Below, in pieces: positions 8,414 to 19,467 of a stretch of 28,937 nucleotides of DNA. The stretch is taken from assembly GCA_038232515.1 (NCBI GenBank), contig JBBSHS010000026.1, forward strand, positions 1 to 28,937, written 5' to 3'. Position numbers and translations under genes: made by a program. Source of the DNA: JBBSHS01 sp038232515. Lineage in GTDB: Bacteria > Actinomycetota > Acidimicrobiia > Acidimicrobiales > JAUJNH01. The first letter of the stretch is position 1; every line of letters begins with the position of its first letter. The notes below the pieces were generated by a model. It made no database searches, had not been told where the DNA came from, and worked only from the letters and a program-made list of their open reading frames with translations.

Positions 8414-9649
8414 TCAGTCAGTGATGGTCGGGTCGAGGCCGAGTGCGACCTTGCCGATGTACCCGTAGGCCTCATTGGGGGAGTAGGGCTGCATGAAGGG
8501 GCCGGCCCGTACGTCCCGGTAGTGACGCGACAAGGGGCTGGCCGTCATGTAGCCGGCACCGCCGGAGATGGTCATGGCCCGGTCGACTATTTCGATGCAG
8601 TGGCGATGGGCGGCCAGCTTGACCGCCTGGAACTCCCTGTTGGCCTCGTGCAGCTCTTCCACGCCGGCCCACCGGTCGAGCACCTCGGCGTCGATGATCC
8701 GCCCGGCCCGCTCCAACAGGGCCCGGCAGGCGACGACGTCGACCTCCATCTCCGCCACCTGATGCTGGATGCCGTGGCGCTGGGCAATGACCCGGTCGCC
8801 CGGCGTCTTCCTTTTCGTGCGGACGTCGGCCAGGACCCGTTCCCGGGCGGCCTCGGCGATGCCGAGGAAGGCACCGAGGAGGCCGACGTTGCCCAGGGTG
8901 GCGACGACCAGCGTCTGTTCGGTGTGCGCCCCCCAGGGGCCGACGGAGAGCCACATGTTCTCGGCCACGGGGCAGTTGTCGTAGACGATCTCGTGGCTGC
9001 CGCTGGCCCGCATCCCGAGCGCGTCCCAGTTGGCTCTGATCTCCTGGCCCGGCGCCCCCCGGCCCACCACGGCATAGCCCTGAGTCTCGACGCCGTCCTC
9101 CTCCGGCCCCCGGGCCAGCACGAAGAACAGGTCGGCGACCGGTGACAGCGTCGAGAACAGCTTGCGACCGTCGAGGCGGTAGCCGTCGGCCACCGGCGTC
9201 AGCGTCGTGAGGGGATGGGCGGTGTCGGTCCCGGCCTCGGTGGCGTTGGCCATGACGATCCCGCCCCCGGCCATGAGGGCCAGCAGGGCGGCGAAGGCAT
9301 CCGCCCGTTCGCGGCTGCCCTCCTGGCGGGCCTGGTTCATCTGGCGTGTGCCGAGGAGCCCGAAGGCCAGGTGCATGTTGGCGGCGATGGCGACCGAGCC
9401 GTCGGCCCGGCCCAGGCGGTCGAGGGCGACGATCAGGTCGTGGGCGGAGGCGACGCCCATGCCGCCCAGCTCGGTCGGTGCCGTCCCGCCCAGGAAGCCG
9501 CTGGCCCGCATGGACTCGAATGCCTCGACCGGGAAGCTGGCGTCGCGGTCGTGCTCAACGGCCCGCCCGGCGATGGCCTCGGCGTGGCGCTCGGCCAGCT
9601 CCACGAAGGAGGCGCCCGCCACCGTGCGGGGTTGCAGCGGGTAGTCCAT
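8414..9649 (-). CDS. Acyl-CoA dehydrogenase family flavoprotein
   Basis: A 411-residue enzyme with the acyl-CoA dehydrogenase fold: N-terminal helical domain (about 1-120), a middle beta domain starting near GGGIVMANATEAGTD, and a C-terminal four-helix domain ending with ISGGAGYMTASPLSRHYRD and MQPYSPNEAYGYIG. It is closer to the Acyl-CoA_dh_2 / DszC-like branch, which includes flavin-dependent monooxygenases, than to classical fatty-acid dehydrogenases. Dehydrogenase or hydroxylase activity cannot be decided and the substrate is unknown. ATG 9649 was chosen because AGGAGG lies eight bases upstream; an in-frame start 48 bases earlier lacks this. The gene is divergent from a nitroreductase gene, and both products should use flavins. 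Confidence 0.85.
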   Translation of the reverse strand: MDYPLQPRTVAGASFVELAERHAEAIAGRAVEHDRDASFPVEAFESMRASGFLGGTAPTELGGMGVASAHDLIVALDRLGRADGSVAIAANMHLAFGLLGTRQMNQARQEGSRERADAFAALLALMAGGGIVMANATEAGTDTAHPLTTLTPVADGYRLDGRKLFSTLSPVADLFFVLARGPEEDGVETQGYAVVGRGAPGQEIRANWDALGMRASGSHEIVYDNCPVAENMWLSVGPWGAHTEQTLVVATLGNVGLLGAFLGIAEAARERVLADVRTKRKTPGDRVIAQRHGIQHQVAEMEVDVVACRALLERAGRIIDAEVLDRWAGVEELHEANREFQAVKLAAHRHCIEIVDRAMTISGGAGYMTASPLSRHYRDVRAGPFMQPYSPNEAYGYIGKVALGLDPTITD

Positions 9650-9898
9650 CTGGCGAGCCTCCTGTCGACCGTCGGGCCAGCGGACGTGCGGGCACACCGA
9701 GGGTGCCGTGGCCGTCCGATCGGCACCATCCTGTCCGACTCGGCTCCTGCGTCGGGGCCACGGCCCCGACTGGCGGTGGTGGCCGACGTGCTGCCCCGTT
9801 CAGCCCTATCCTGCTGCAGCCCGCACCATCGTGGGGCAGCGCACCTTGTGGCGGCGACACGTGCCGTCCGGGCGCCGTCAAGCCCCGGAAGGAACCGA
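9650..9898. other. Divergent intergenic region, 249 bp
   Basis: This is the longest stretch without a gene in the window. It must hold promoters for the flavoenzyme (minus) and the nitroreductase (plus). TATCCT at 9807-9812 is a possible -10 box for the plus-strand gene, which would give a leader of about 80 bases. GGGGCC followed by GGCCCC near 9755-9770 can form a small hairpin. No small gene or clear operator was found. Confidence 0.4.
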
Positions 9899-10558
9899 AT
9901 GCCCAGCCCACGCCTCGAGGCTGACCACAGCGGGCCGGGGCCCATGGAGCTGCTGCTCGGGCGCCGCAGCCCGTCGGCTCTGGTGGAGCCGGCGCCCACG
10001 CCGGAGGAGCTCGACATCATGCTGCGGGCGGCCACGTCCGTGCCCGACCACGGACGCCTGCAGCCCTGGCGGTTCGTGGTCGCACAGCAGGACGGCCGTG
10101 CCCGTCTGGGCGACGCCCTGGTCGGGGCGCTCCTCGAAGTGGAACCCGACGCGTCCGAGGCGATGATCGACAAGATGCGGCGCAAGGCGTTCGTGGCGCC
10201 GACGATGATCGTGCTCGTGGCCTCGCCCAGAGCCAGCTCGAAGGTGCCCCGTTGGGAGCAGGTGGCGTCGGCCGCCTGCGCGGGCTACGCCATCATCCTC
10301 GCCGCCCGGGCGCTGGGGCTGGGGGCGGTCTGGAAGAGCACGACCATCCGCCACGGCGCCCAGTTGGTCGACCTGCTGGCCATGACCGGTACCGAGGAGC
10401 TGTTGGGCTGGGTCAACGTCGGTGGCGCCGTCGACGGGACGACCGACGAGCGCACCCGCCCCGAGCCTGACCTGGCGAGACTCGTGACCGTCCTCGACGG
10501 GGTGGGGTCGCGGTCCTACGCCTCGAGGGCGAGGAGCGCCGGCACCACCCGTCGCTAG
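9899..10558 (+). CDS. Nitroreductase family protein, YdjA type
   Basis: A 219-residue FMN-dependent NAD(P)H oxidoreductase of the nitroreductase superfamily. From residue 16 the sequence follows E. coli YdjA closely: MELLLGRRSPSALVEPAPT at the N-terminus (the RRS that contacts FMN phosphate), PDHGRLQPWRF near residue 50, the KVPRWEQVASAACAGYAI helix near residue 115, and a GLGAVWKS segment near 140. YdjA homologues are compact nitroreductases whose natural substrate is poorly defined. The start ATG 9899 has a GGAAGGA ribosome binding site six bases upstream; longer upstream readings cross the intergenic region and are not supported. Its TAG stop is part of the putative -10 hexamer of the following amidase gene. 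Confidence 0.88.
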   Translation: MPSPRLEADHSGPGPMELLLGRRSPSALVEPAPTPEELDIMLRAATSVPDHGRLQPWRFVVAQQDGRARLGDALVGALLEVEPDASEAMIDKMRRKAFVAPTMIVLVASPRASSKVPRWEQVASAACAGYAIILAARALGLGAVWKSTTIRHGAQLVDLLAMTGTEELLGWVNVGGAVDGTTDERTRPEPDLARLVTVLDGVGSRSYASRARSAGTTRR

Positions 10559-10561
10559 AGT
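10556..10561 (+). promoter_or_regulatory. Putative -10 element (TAGAGT) for the leaderless amidase gene
   Basis: TAGAGT ends seven bases before ATG 10569. Its first three bases are the stop codon of the nitroreductase gene. There is no ribosome binding site between this hexamer and the ATG, which supports a leaderless transcript. Confidence 0.5.
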
Positions 10562-10568
10562 CCCGGCC

Positions 10569-11477
10569 ATGCTCTGGGCGTGGCGGGTGACGATGCTGGT
10601 CGGCGTGGGGTTGACGGCGTGCGCCTGTCAGGGCTCGACGAGCCTGTCGGCACGGGCGCGGGTGCCGTCGACGGCGGCCGTTCCGTCGGAGCCGGCGACG
10701 ACGCCCACCAACGTGGCGTCACCACCGGAGTCCGACGGGCCGGCGGGCTCTTCCTCTGTGGCCCCACCCGCGGCCGGTCCAGCCGCCGCCGTTCCCAACC
10801 GGACGCCCCGCTCGTCGGGCCCCTTGGCGGGCAGGATCATCGTGGTCGACCCCGGTCACAACGGCGCCAACGGTTCGCACCCGGCCGTGGTCAACAGGCA
10901 GGTAAATGCCGGTGGGTTCATGAAGGATTGCAACACCACTGGGACGGCGACCAATGGCGGGTACTCCGAAAGCGCCTTCGACCTCGCCGTTTCGACTGAC
11001 CTTCAGGGCCGGTTGCAGGCTGAGGGGGCTACGGTCGTCATGACCCGGACCGACGACCACGGCGTCGGACCCTGCGTCGATGAACGTGGCCTGACGGCCC
11101 AACGGGCGCACGCCGACCTGCTCCTGTCCGTGCACGCCGATGGTGCCCCATCAGGCGGCCACGGTTTCCATGTCGCCCACCCCGGCGTGATCCCGGGCTA
11201 CACGGCGTCGACCGCCGGGCCGTCCACCGGCCTGGCCGTGGCCGTGCGGGACGCGCTCACGGCCGCAGGTTTCGCCCCATCGACCTATTTCGGCCAGCAG
11301 GGCCTGATCACGCGGACCGACCTCGGCACCCTCAACCGCGCCGGCGTCCCAGCGGTGATGACCGAGCTGGGGAACATGCGCAACCCCGCCGATGCCGCTC
11401 TGTTGCAGAGCACCACCGGCCAGCGTCGTCTGGCCGACGCCTTGGCCGCCGGCATCGTGGCCTTTCTCACCCGATAG
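10569..11477 (+). CDS. Lipoprotein N-acetylmuramoyl-L-alanine amidase (Amidase_3, Rv3717-like)
   Basis: A 302-residue zinc amidase that should cleave the lactyl-alanine bond of peptidoglycan outside the membrane. Residues 1-18 form a lipoprotein signal with lipobox LTAC (lipidated Cys18). A Ser/Pro/Ala/Thr-rich linker follows to about residue 86, then the Amidase_3 catalytic domain. Predicted zinc ligands are His97 (DPGHNG), Glu134 and His189 (SVHADG); the catalytic Glu is Glu266 (MTELGN). Cys121 and Cys169 (GPCVDER) match the paired cysteines of mycobacterial Rv3717 (Ami1), which form a disulfide. No peptidoglycan-binding repeat is attached. Roles in wall turnover or daughter-cell separation are inferred from Rv3717. 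Confidence 0.9.
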   Translation: MLWAWRVTMLVGVGLTACACQGSTSLSARARVPSTAAVPSEPATTPTNVASPPESDGPAGSSSVAPPAAGPAAAVPNRTPRSSGPLAGRIIVVDPGHNGANGSHPAVVNRQVNAGGFMKDCNTTGTATNGGYSESAFDLAVSTDLQGRLQAEGATVVMTRTDDHGVGPCVDERGLTAQRAHADLLLSVHADGAPSGGHGFHVAHPGVIPGYTASTAGPSTGLAVAVRDALTAAGFAPSTYFGQQGLITRTDLGTLNRAGVPAVMTELGNMRNPADAALLQSTTGQRRLADALAAGIVAFLTR

Positions 11478-11505
11478 GGCAGGTTCCGACCCTCGGTGGG
11501 CTGAT

Positions 11506-11946
11506 TCAGAGCGCCTCGGCGGCCCGGTGAGCCCACCAGCGGGGTGACAGGCCGCCGCCGCTGTCGGTGGCGGCCAGGAGCAGGCCACCCAGCATGGCCA
11601 GGTTCTTGAGGAAATGGATCTGTTGCTGAGCCCGGGGTTGCTTGTCGGTCTCTTCCCAGAAGCGGTGGCCGGCCAGCGTCGTGGGTACGAGCGACAGGGC
11701 CAGGGCGGTGGCGGCCAGGCGAGGCAGGCGGTTGAGGGCCAAGAGGGCGCCGGCCCCGAGCTGGATGCCGCCGTTGATGCGCACCAGTGTGGCCACGTCG
11801 GTAGGTAGCCTGAGCGGGGCGGCCAGCTTGGGGGCGACCTTCTCGGCGGCCGGCACCTTGGCATCGGGGTGGCGCAGGGCGTCGAGGCTACCGGTCACGA
11901 ACATGGACGCCATCATGGGTCTGGCGATCATTCGGGTCAGGGACAT
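11506..11946 (-). CDS. DoxX family membrane protein
   Basis: A 146-residue integral membrane protein with about four predicted transmembrane helices and the typical DoxX start (RMIARPMMASMFVTGSLDAL). Further family features are RINGGIQLGAGALLALNRLPRLAA near residue 55 and FLKNLAMLGGLLLAATD near residue 113. DoxX-like proteins are linked to redox and thiol stress in mycobacteria, but for most members, including this one, the role is unknown. The start ATG 11946 has GGAAGGGG upstream; a near-TANNNT hexamer (TAGGAA) six bases before it makes a leaderless start a weaker alternative. The gene converges on the amidase gene with a 28-bp gap and is divergent from the patatin gene. Confidence 0.87.
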   Translation of the reverse strand: MSLTRMIARPMMASMFVTGSLDALRHPDAKVPAAEKVAPKLAAPLRLPTDVATLVRINGGIQLGAGALLALNRLPRLAATALALSLVPTTLAGHRFWEETDKQPRAQQQIHFLKNLAMLGGLLLAATDSGGGLSPRWWAHRAAEAL

Positions 11947-12047
11947 GGCCCCTTCCTACCGAGCGGCCGGCGCGGCACGCCACGGTCAAGCTGGTCGACG
12001 GATGCCCGGGCCGCACTCCGCACGTCTTGACGTCGGCAACGACTCGC

Positions 12048-12053
12048 TACCAT
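12048..12053 (+). promoter_or_regulatory. Putative promoter (-10 TACCAT) for the leaderless patatin gene
   Basis: TACCAT ends seven bases before ATG 12061. TTGACG at 12027-12032 resembles a -35 box, though the spacer is only 15 bases. No ribosome binding site precedes the ATG. Confidence 0.5.
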
Positions 12054-12060
12054 CCACCTC

Positions 12061-12882
12061 ATGGTCCGAGCCTTCGTGTTGCCGGGGGGCGCCAGCCTGG
12101 GTGCCGTACAGGTGGGGATGGTCCAGGCCCTCGCCGATGACGGTATTGAGCCCGACCTGGTGATCGGCGCGTCGGTCGGCTCACTCAACGGCGCCGTGCT
12201 GGCCTCCCAGCCTGGGGCCGCGGGGGTGGGCGTCCTCGACGCCCTGTGGCGGTCCGTGCGTCGCAAGGACGTCTTCCCGCTGCGCCCCTGGTCGCTGCTG
12301 ATGGGCATGTCGGGTCGGCGCAACCACGTGATGAAGAGCGAGGGATTGCGTCGGATCGTCCACGCCCACGTCGGCGGGCGGCTGATCGAGCACACCGGGG
12401 TGCCCTTCCACGTGATGGCCACCGACCTCATGAGCGGTCAACCGGTCATGCTGTCGGCGGGCGACACCGTCACCGCCCTGATGGCCAGCACCGCCCTGCC
12501 CGGCATCTTCCCGCCCATAGAAGTGGACGGTCGCCTTCTGGTCGACGGGGCCATCGCCGCCGACACGCCCATCGCCCAGGCCGTCCAACTCGGCGCTGAC
12601 GAGGTGTGGGTACTGGCCACCGCCGCCCATCCCCCGGCCCCACCCCGCAGTGCGCCGGGCATGGCCCTGCAGGCCATCGGCGCCCTCATCGGCCAGATCG
12701 ACGGGTTCCACGTGTCCTCCTGGAGCGAGCGCCTGCCGGTCCGGGTCGTACCCCCACCGCCCACGGCCGTGAGCTCGCCCATCGACCTGCGAGACCGGGG
12801 CCGGCTCATCGACGACGCCCGCGCCTCGACCCGCGGCTGGCTGGCCGCCGGCGCCCGACCGGAGGCCGCCTCGCTGGCCTGA
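12061..12882 (+). CDS. Patatin-like phospholipase (RssA/YlbK-type)
   Basis: A 273-residue predicted serine lipid acyl hydrolase with the patatin catalytic dyad. The glycine-rich oxyanion segment PGGASLGA is at residues 8-15, the nucleophile elbow GASVG at 36-40 (Ser38), and the catalytic Asp162 lies in the VDGAI motif. The STALPGIFPPIEVDG segment just before it is typical of bacterial RssA-like patatins. There is no signal peptide, so it is probably cytosolic or membrane-associated. The C-terminal 60 residues are Pro/Arg-rich and less conserved in appearance. The substrate is unknown; the family acts on phospholipids or other esters. It stands alone between the DoxX gene and acnA. Confidence 0.88.
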   Translation: MVRAFVLPGGASLGAVQVGMVQALADDGIEPDLVIGASVGSLNGAVLASQPGAAGVGVLDALWRSVRRKDVFPLRPWSLLMGMSGRRNHVMKSEGLRRIVHAHVGGRLIEHTGVPFHVMATDLMSGQPVMLSAGDTVTALMASTALPGIFPPIEVDGRLLVDGAIAADTPIAQAVQLGADEVWVLATAAHPPAPPRSAPGMALQAIGALIGQIDGFHVSSWSERLPVRVVPPPPTAVSSPIDLRDRGRLIDDARASTRGWLAAGARPEAASLA

Positions 12883-12932
12883 AACACCCAACGGGAGCGA
12901 GCCGACAGGTGAGGGACCCCCCCCTCCCTGCG

Positions 12933-12938
12933 TAGGAT
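12933..12938 (+). promoter_or_regulatory. Putative -10 element (TAGGAT) for leaderless acnA
   Basis: TAGGAT ends six bases before GTG 12945, with no ribosome binding site between them. A -35 box is not obvious. Confidence 0.5.
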
Positions 12939-12944
12939 GATCCG

Positions 12945-15743
<2,799 letters not shown>

Positions 15744-15751
15744 AGACCACC

Positions 15752-15774
15752 GTCGGCCGCGTCTCGTGGCCGAC
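15752..15774. terminator. Hairpin between acnA and egtD
   Basis: GTCGGCC (15752-15758) and GGCCGAC (15768-15774) form a perfect 7-bp stem with a 9-base loop. It lies 8 bases after the acnA stop and 7 bases after the egtD stop on the other strand, so it can serve both convergent genes. Confidence 0.6.
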
Positions 15775-15781
15775 ACGTGCG

Positions 15782-16768
15782 TCACCTTGGCGGCGCCACT
15801 GCGAGGGCCACAGCCACGTCGCCTGCGGGGTCGGTCCACCAGCGGGCCAGCTCGAGGCCGGCGGCGCCCAGCTCGTGCTCGATGCCGTCGCTGCGGAACT
15901 TGGTGCTGATCTCGGTGCGCATCTCCTCACCGGCCTCGAAGTCGACGTTCATACCCAGGTCGTCGACGGGGACGTGCTGGTGGCACGTCGAACGCAGGCG
16001 CATCTCGATCCACTCGCGCTCCGGCACCCATCGGGCCACGTGGTCGAACCGCTGCGGGTCGAAGTGGGCGCCCAGCTCGCGGTTCAGCACGTCGAGCACA
16101 TTGCGGTTGAATGCGGCGGTCACCCCGGCGGCGTCGTCGTAGGCCGCCTCCATGCGGGCTTGGTCCTTGACCAGGTCGACACCCAGCAGGAAGGCGTCGC
16201 CGGGCACCATCCCGCCGGCCACCCCCTGGAGCAACAGGGCCCGCTCGCACGGGGTGAGGTTGCCGATGGTGCTGCCCAGGAAGGCGATCAGGCGCCTGCC
16301 GCCGGTGGGCAGGGCGTCGAGGTGGCGCTGGAAGTCTCCGACCACGGCGTACACCGACAGGTCGGCGTAGCCGGCCAGGATGGCGTCTGCCGCATCCCGC
16401 AGCGTGGCCTCGCTGACGTCGAAGGGGACGAACCGGCGCAGCGTGCCGGCCGCCGACAAGGCGTCGAGCAGCAGGCGGGTCTTGTCCGACGTTCCCGACC
16501 CCAACTCGACCAGCGTGTCGGCTGAGGTGAGGTCGGCGATCTGGGCGGCCCGCTGGGCCAGGACCCAGCGTTCGCTGCGGGTGGGGTAGTACTCGGGCAG
16601 GCGGGTGATTTGGTCGAACAGCTGCGACCCCCGGTCGTCGTAGAACCACTTGGGAGGCAACCACTTGGGCGTGGCCGTCAGGCCTGTGGCCACGTCCGAC
16701 CGCAGCGTTGCGGCCAGATCCTGCGGCGTCAGGCGGACGTCGACGGTCACGGCCGGGGCGGTGGTCAC
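15782..16768 (-). CDS. egtD: L-histidine N-alpha-methyltransferase EgtD
   Basis: A 328-residue SAM-dependent methyltransferase that trimethylates histidine to hercynine, the first step of ergothioneine synthesis. It is close in length to mycobacterial EgtD (about 321). Family marks are PPKWFYDDRGSQLFDQI and the LPEYYPTRSE segment (residues 40-65), the SAM-binding loop LVELGSGTSDKTRLLL near residue 88, FLGSTIGNL near residue 165, and the C-terminal MRTEISTKF. GTG 16768 was chosen because GGAGGG lies directly upstream and the protein then starts like other EgtD proteins; the longer open frame runs back into egtB. The gene is third in egtA-egtB-egtD, 46 bp after egtB. In mycobacteria egtC lies between egtB and egtD; it is absent here. 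Confidence 0.93.
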   Translation of the reverse strand: MTTAPAVTVDVRLTPQDLAATLRSDVATGLTATPKWLPPKWFYDDRGSQLFDQITRLPEYYPTRSERWVLAQRAAQIADLTSADTLVELGSGTSDKTRLLLDALSAAGTLRRFVPFDVSEATLRDAADAILAGYADLSVYAVVGDFQRHLDALPTGGRRLIAFLGSTIGNLTPCERALLLQGVAGGMVPGDAFLLGVDLVKDQARMEAAYDDAAGVTAAFNRNVLDVLNRELGAHFDPQRFDHVARWVPEREWIEMRLRSTCHQHVPVDDLGMNVDFEAGEEMRTEISTKFRSDGIEHELGAAGLELARWWTDPAGDVAVALAVAPPR

Positions 16769-16814
16769 GGGCCCTCCAGGGGGGTTACGCCTGCCAACGC
16801 CAGGCCGACGAACG

Positions 16815-18275
16815 TCAACGGGACTGGCGGTGGCCAGTGCGGACAGGGCGGACAGGGCGGGTGGCGTCGGGGCCGGCGTCCCTGGCCGTGCGGAAGCCGG
16901 CGAAGATCTGGCGGCGGATGGGGTGGTCCCAGTTGCGGAACGTGGCTCGTACGGCCGAGGCGTGGGTGGCCCACGACCCGCCCCTGAGCACCTTGTACCC
17001 GCCCGCCCAGAAGACCTCTGAGTACTCGGGGTACGGAAAGCTGCTGAAGCCCGGGTAGGGCCGGAATTCCGACGCCGTCCACTCCCAAACATCCCCGACC
17101 AACTGCTGGGCCCCGCACGGTGCAACCCCGGCGGGCAGCGACCCGGCCGGGGCGGCCCGCCAACGGTCGGAGCCCCACAGCGTGGCCAGGCTCGGGTCGG
17201 GCGGCCGGTGCCCCCAGGGGTGGCGAAGCTTGCGGCCGGCCGCCGGGTCCCACGACGCCGCCTTCTCCCATTCCGCTTCCGTCGGCAGGCGGCGCCCCGC
17301 CCAGCGGGCGTAGGCGTCGGCCTCGTACCAGCACACGTGCTGAACGGGCTCGCCGTGGGGAACGGGCTCGAGCCGACCGAAACGGCAACGGCCCCAGCCG
17401 TCGGCGCCGGGTTCCCATGAGCCCGGCGCTTCCACGCCAGCCCCCTGCCGCCACTCCCAGCCGTCGTCGGCCCACAGCTCCGGTCTTCGGTATCCCCCGT
17501 CGTCCATGAAGGCGAGGTAGCGGGCATTGGTCACCGGCGTGGTGTCGAGGTAGAAGGCGGCCACGTCGACCACGTGGGCCGGCCGCTCGTTGTCGTAGGC
17601 CCACGGGTCGGTGCTGGTCCCCATCTCGAACGGGCCGCCCTCGACCATCACCTCGGCCGGCAGCCGGGCCGGCGGCGCGGCCACGGCCGGGTCGGGCACG
17701 GCCGGGTCGGGCACGGACAGGTCGTCGACGCCCCGCAGCTGCAGCGTGGCCAGCATGGTCTCGTCGTGCTGGTGCTCGTGCTGGACGACCATTCCGTAGA
17801 CGAAGCCGCGGTCGAGGAGCGGCGCAAGGCCCGCTCCACCGCTGAGGTCGTCCTCGTCGAGCCCGTCGAGGACGTCCAGGGCCCGGGCCCGCACCGCCGC
17901 GGCGTAGTGGCGGGCCCGACGGGAGTGGAGCAGCGGCAGCGCCGGCCGGTCGGCGCGGGGGTGGGCGAAGGCGTCATAGACGTCGTCGAGGTGGGCAGCC
18001 ACGCGGGGCTGGGCCAGCGCGCCCGTCAACCACTGGTCCTCGTAGTTGGCCACGTGGGCCAGGTCCCAGACCAGGGGCGACATGAGAGGCGAGTGCTGAC
18101 GTAGCAGATCGGGCTCCGGCAACGAGTCGAGCAGGGCCAGCGACCGGGCCCTCGCCTCCTCGAGGTCGGCGGCGATCCGCCCAGGCAGGCCCGGCCGCGT
18201 CGCAGCCGGCCGGGCCGGACGATCAGAGGCGCGCTCCATCCCGGGAGCGGGGCTCGGGGCGGGGTTGTCGCTCAC
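16815..18275 (-). CDS. egtB: Ergothioneine sulfoxide synthase EgtB
   Basis: A 486-residue non-haem iron enzyme that joins hercynine to gamma-glutamylcysteine (or Cys) with O2. The N-terminal DinB-like domain carries the iron ligands: His74 in LAHVANYE, and His166 and His170 in the QHEHQHDETM motif. The C-terminal formylglycine-generating-enzyme-like domain starts near MVEGGPFEMGT and ends with VLRGGSWATHASAVRATFRNWDHP and FAGFRTARD. GTG 18275 forms a GTGA overlap with the egtA stop. A tandem 15-base repeat (17682-17716) encodes repeated VPDPA in the linker between the domains. The open frame extending upstream to 18704 is only an overlap with egtA. Presence of EgtA suggests that gamma-Glu-Cys is the sulfur donor, as in mycobacteria. 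Confidence 0.93.
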   Translation of the reverse strand: MSDNPAPSPAPGMERASDRPARPAATRPGLPGRIAADLEEARARSLALLDSLPEPDLLRQHSPLMSPLVWDLAHVANYEDQWLTGALAQPRVAAHLDDVYDAFAHPRADRPALPLLHSRRARHYAAAVRARALDVLDGLDEDDLSGGAGLAPLLDRGFVYGMVVQHEHQHDETMLATLQLRGVDDLSVPDPAVPDPAVAAPPARLPAEVMVEGGPFEMGTSTDPWAYDNERPAHVVDVAAFYLDTTPVTNARYLAFMDDGGYRRPELWADDGWEWRQGAGVEAPGSWEPGADGWGRCRFGRLEPVPHGEPVQHVCWYEADAYARWAGRRLPTEAEWEKAASWDPAAGRKLRHPWGHRPPDPSLATLWGSDRWRAAPAGSLPAGVAPCGAQQLVGDVWEWTASEFRPYPGFSSFPYPEYSEVFWAGGYKVLRGGSWATHASAVRATFRNWDHPIRRQIFAGFRTARDAGPDATRPVRPVRTGHRQSR

Positions 18276-19441
18276 CGGGCTGCCGACATCGACAGGCGGC
18301 CCGCCCGCCAGCTGTCGAGGGTGTCGTCCGCCGGGCAACGGCGGCGGGCGCAGTAGCGCTGGCGGTAGGCGTCGACCAGGTCGGCGTCGTCGCCCTCGAG
18401 CTCTGATACGGCCAGGGCCAGGCACGCATCCGCCGAGCCGGCCAGTGCCGGATGGCCCATCCCGAGCTGGGCAGCCTCGCCCCACAGCGTCTCCGTCCCG
18501 GCCACCGCCGCGTGGGTGAGGTCGGGCCGGCCGGCCAGGGCCACAACGACGAGGGCGGCCACCCGCCACCACGGGTCGGGCAGGGCGTCGAGGTAGCGCA
18601 CCTCCAGCCAGCCCCGCGGGCGCACGGGCGGGAACAGCGTGGACAGGTGGTAGGTGACGTCGTCGGCCGTCGGCCACCCCAGCTCGTGCCCGCAGGTCAG
18701 CCATCGGCCGAGCGACAGCTGGTCCTGCACGGGGTGGAATTCCTCCCCGTCATGGCGGATCAGCATCGTACGGGCGCCGATGGCGTAGTCCACCCAGCCG
18801 TCGAGCCCGGGCCGGTGAGGTGGGGCGGTGCGGCTGGGATCGATGGCCCGCCAGATGGCCCATCGAGCCGACTGCCAGCCCGTGGGCCGCCCCCCGGCCA
18901 GCGGAGAGTTGGCGAATGCGGCGATCAGCGTCGGGCCGGCGTCGTGGAGCAGGCGCCAACGGTCGTCGCCTTCACCGAGGCCGAGGTTGACCTGCACCGA
19001 GGCCGTAGCCCCCATCATCCAACGGCCGGCCGGCCCGTCGGTGTCGAAGAAGGTCTCCATGGCCCTGTACCGGGGCGATTGGACTATGCGGACGGGCGGG
19101 CGGTGAGGGTCGACACCCACGCTGTGCACGCCCAGGCCGTGGGCCGACAGGGCCGCCTCGACGACGTTCCAGTCTGCGGCCACGGCGTCGCACGCCTCGC
19201 CGGCGCTGGCGGCCGGGAGCGAGCTCAGCTCGACCTGGCCGCCGGGCTCGAGGGTGAGCCGGCTGGCTCCGGGAAGGGGGCCGAGTCCGGACAACGACGA
19301 ATCGAGCACGGCCAGGTCCAGCGGTTCGGTCGGGGAGATGGCGTGGACGACAAGTCGCTCCGTCTCGACGCCCACCAGGTCGTCGGCCGCCGGCCACAGG
19401 CACTGCGCCTCGATCTGCCCACGAGCCTCGTCCATGCTCAT
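18272..19441 (-). CDS. egtA: Glutamate-cysteine ligase EgtA
   Basis: A 389-residue GCS2-family ligase making gamma-glutamylcysteine from Glu, Cys and ATP for the EgtB reaction. Family marks are the N-terminal VGVETERLV (glutamate-cysteine ligase GxExE-like element, near residue 20) and the YRAMETFFDTDGPAGRWMM segment followed by TASVQVNLGLG near residues 150-180. The C-terminal PRGWLEVRYLDALPDPWW is also typical of EgtA. ATG 19441 gives the usual family start. In-frame GTG 19459 is possible, and neither has a ribosome binding site. The longer open frame to 19684 lacks family sequence. Translation may be coupled to a 26-codon ORF ending 26 bases upstream. Length is slightly below mycobacterial EgtA. 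Confidence 0.9.
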   Translation of the reverse strand: MSMDEARGQIEAQCLWPAADDLVGVETERLVVHAISPTEPLDLAVLDSSLSGLGPLPGASRLTLEPGGQVELSSLPAASAGEACDAVAADWNVVEAALSAHGLGVHSVGVDPHRPPVRIVQSPRYRAMETFFDTDGPAGRWMMGATASVQVNLGLGEGDDRWRLLHDAGPTLIAAFANSPLAGGRPTGWQSARWAIWRAIDPSRTAPPHRPGLDGWVDYAIGARTMLIRHDGEEFHPVQDQLSLGRWLTCGHELGWPTADDVTYHLSTLFPPVRPRGWLEVRYLDALPDPWWRVAALVVVALAGRPDLTHAAVAGTETLWGEAAQLGMGHPALAGSADACLALAVSELEGDDADLVDAYRQRYCARRRCPADDTLDSWRAGRLSMSAAR

Positions 19442-19467
19442 CTGAGGTCGAGGCGCGGGCACGGCGT

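Noticed and set aside
16769..17527. N-terminal extension of the egtD frame, which would give a 581-residue fusion
   Set aside because: The extension lies inside egtB in another frame and has Arg/Pro-rich composition. A ribosome binding site and the family N-terminus place the start at 16768.
17682..17716. Tandem 15-bp repeat in egtB as a CRISPR-like or regulatory repeat
   Set aside because: It is in frame, encodes repeated VPDPA in a linker, and has only two to three copies without spacers.
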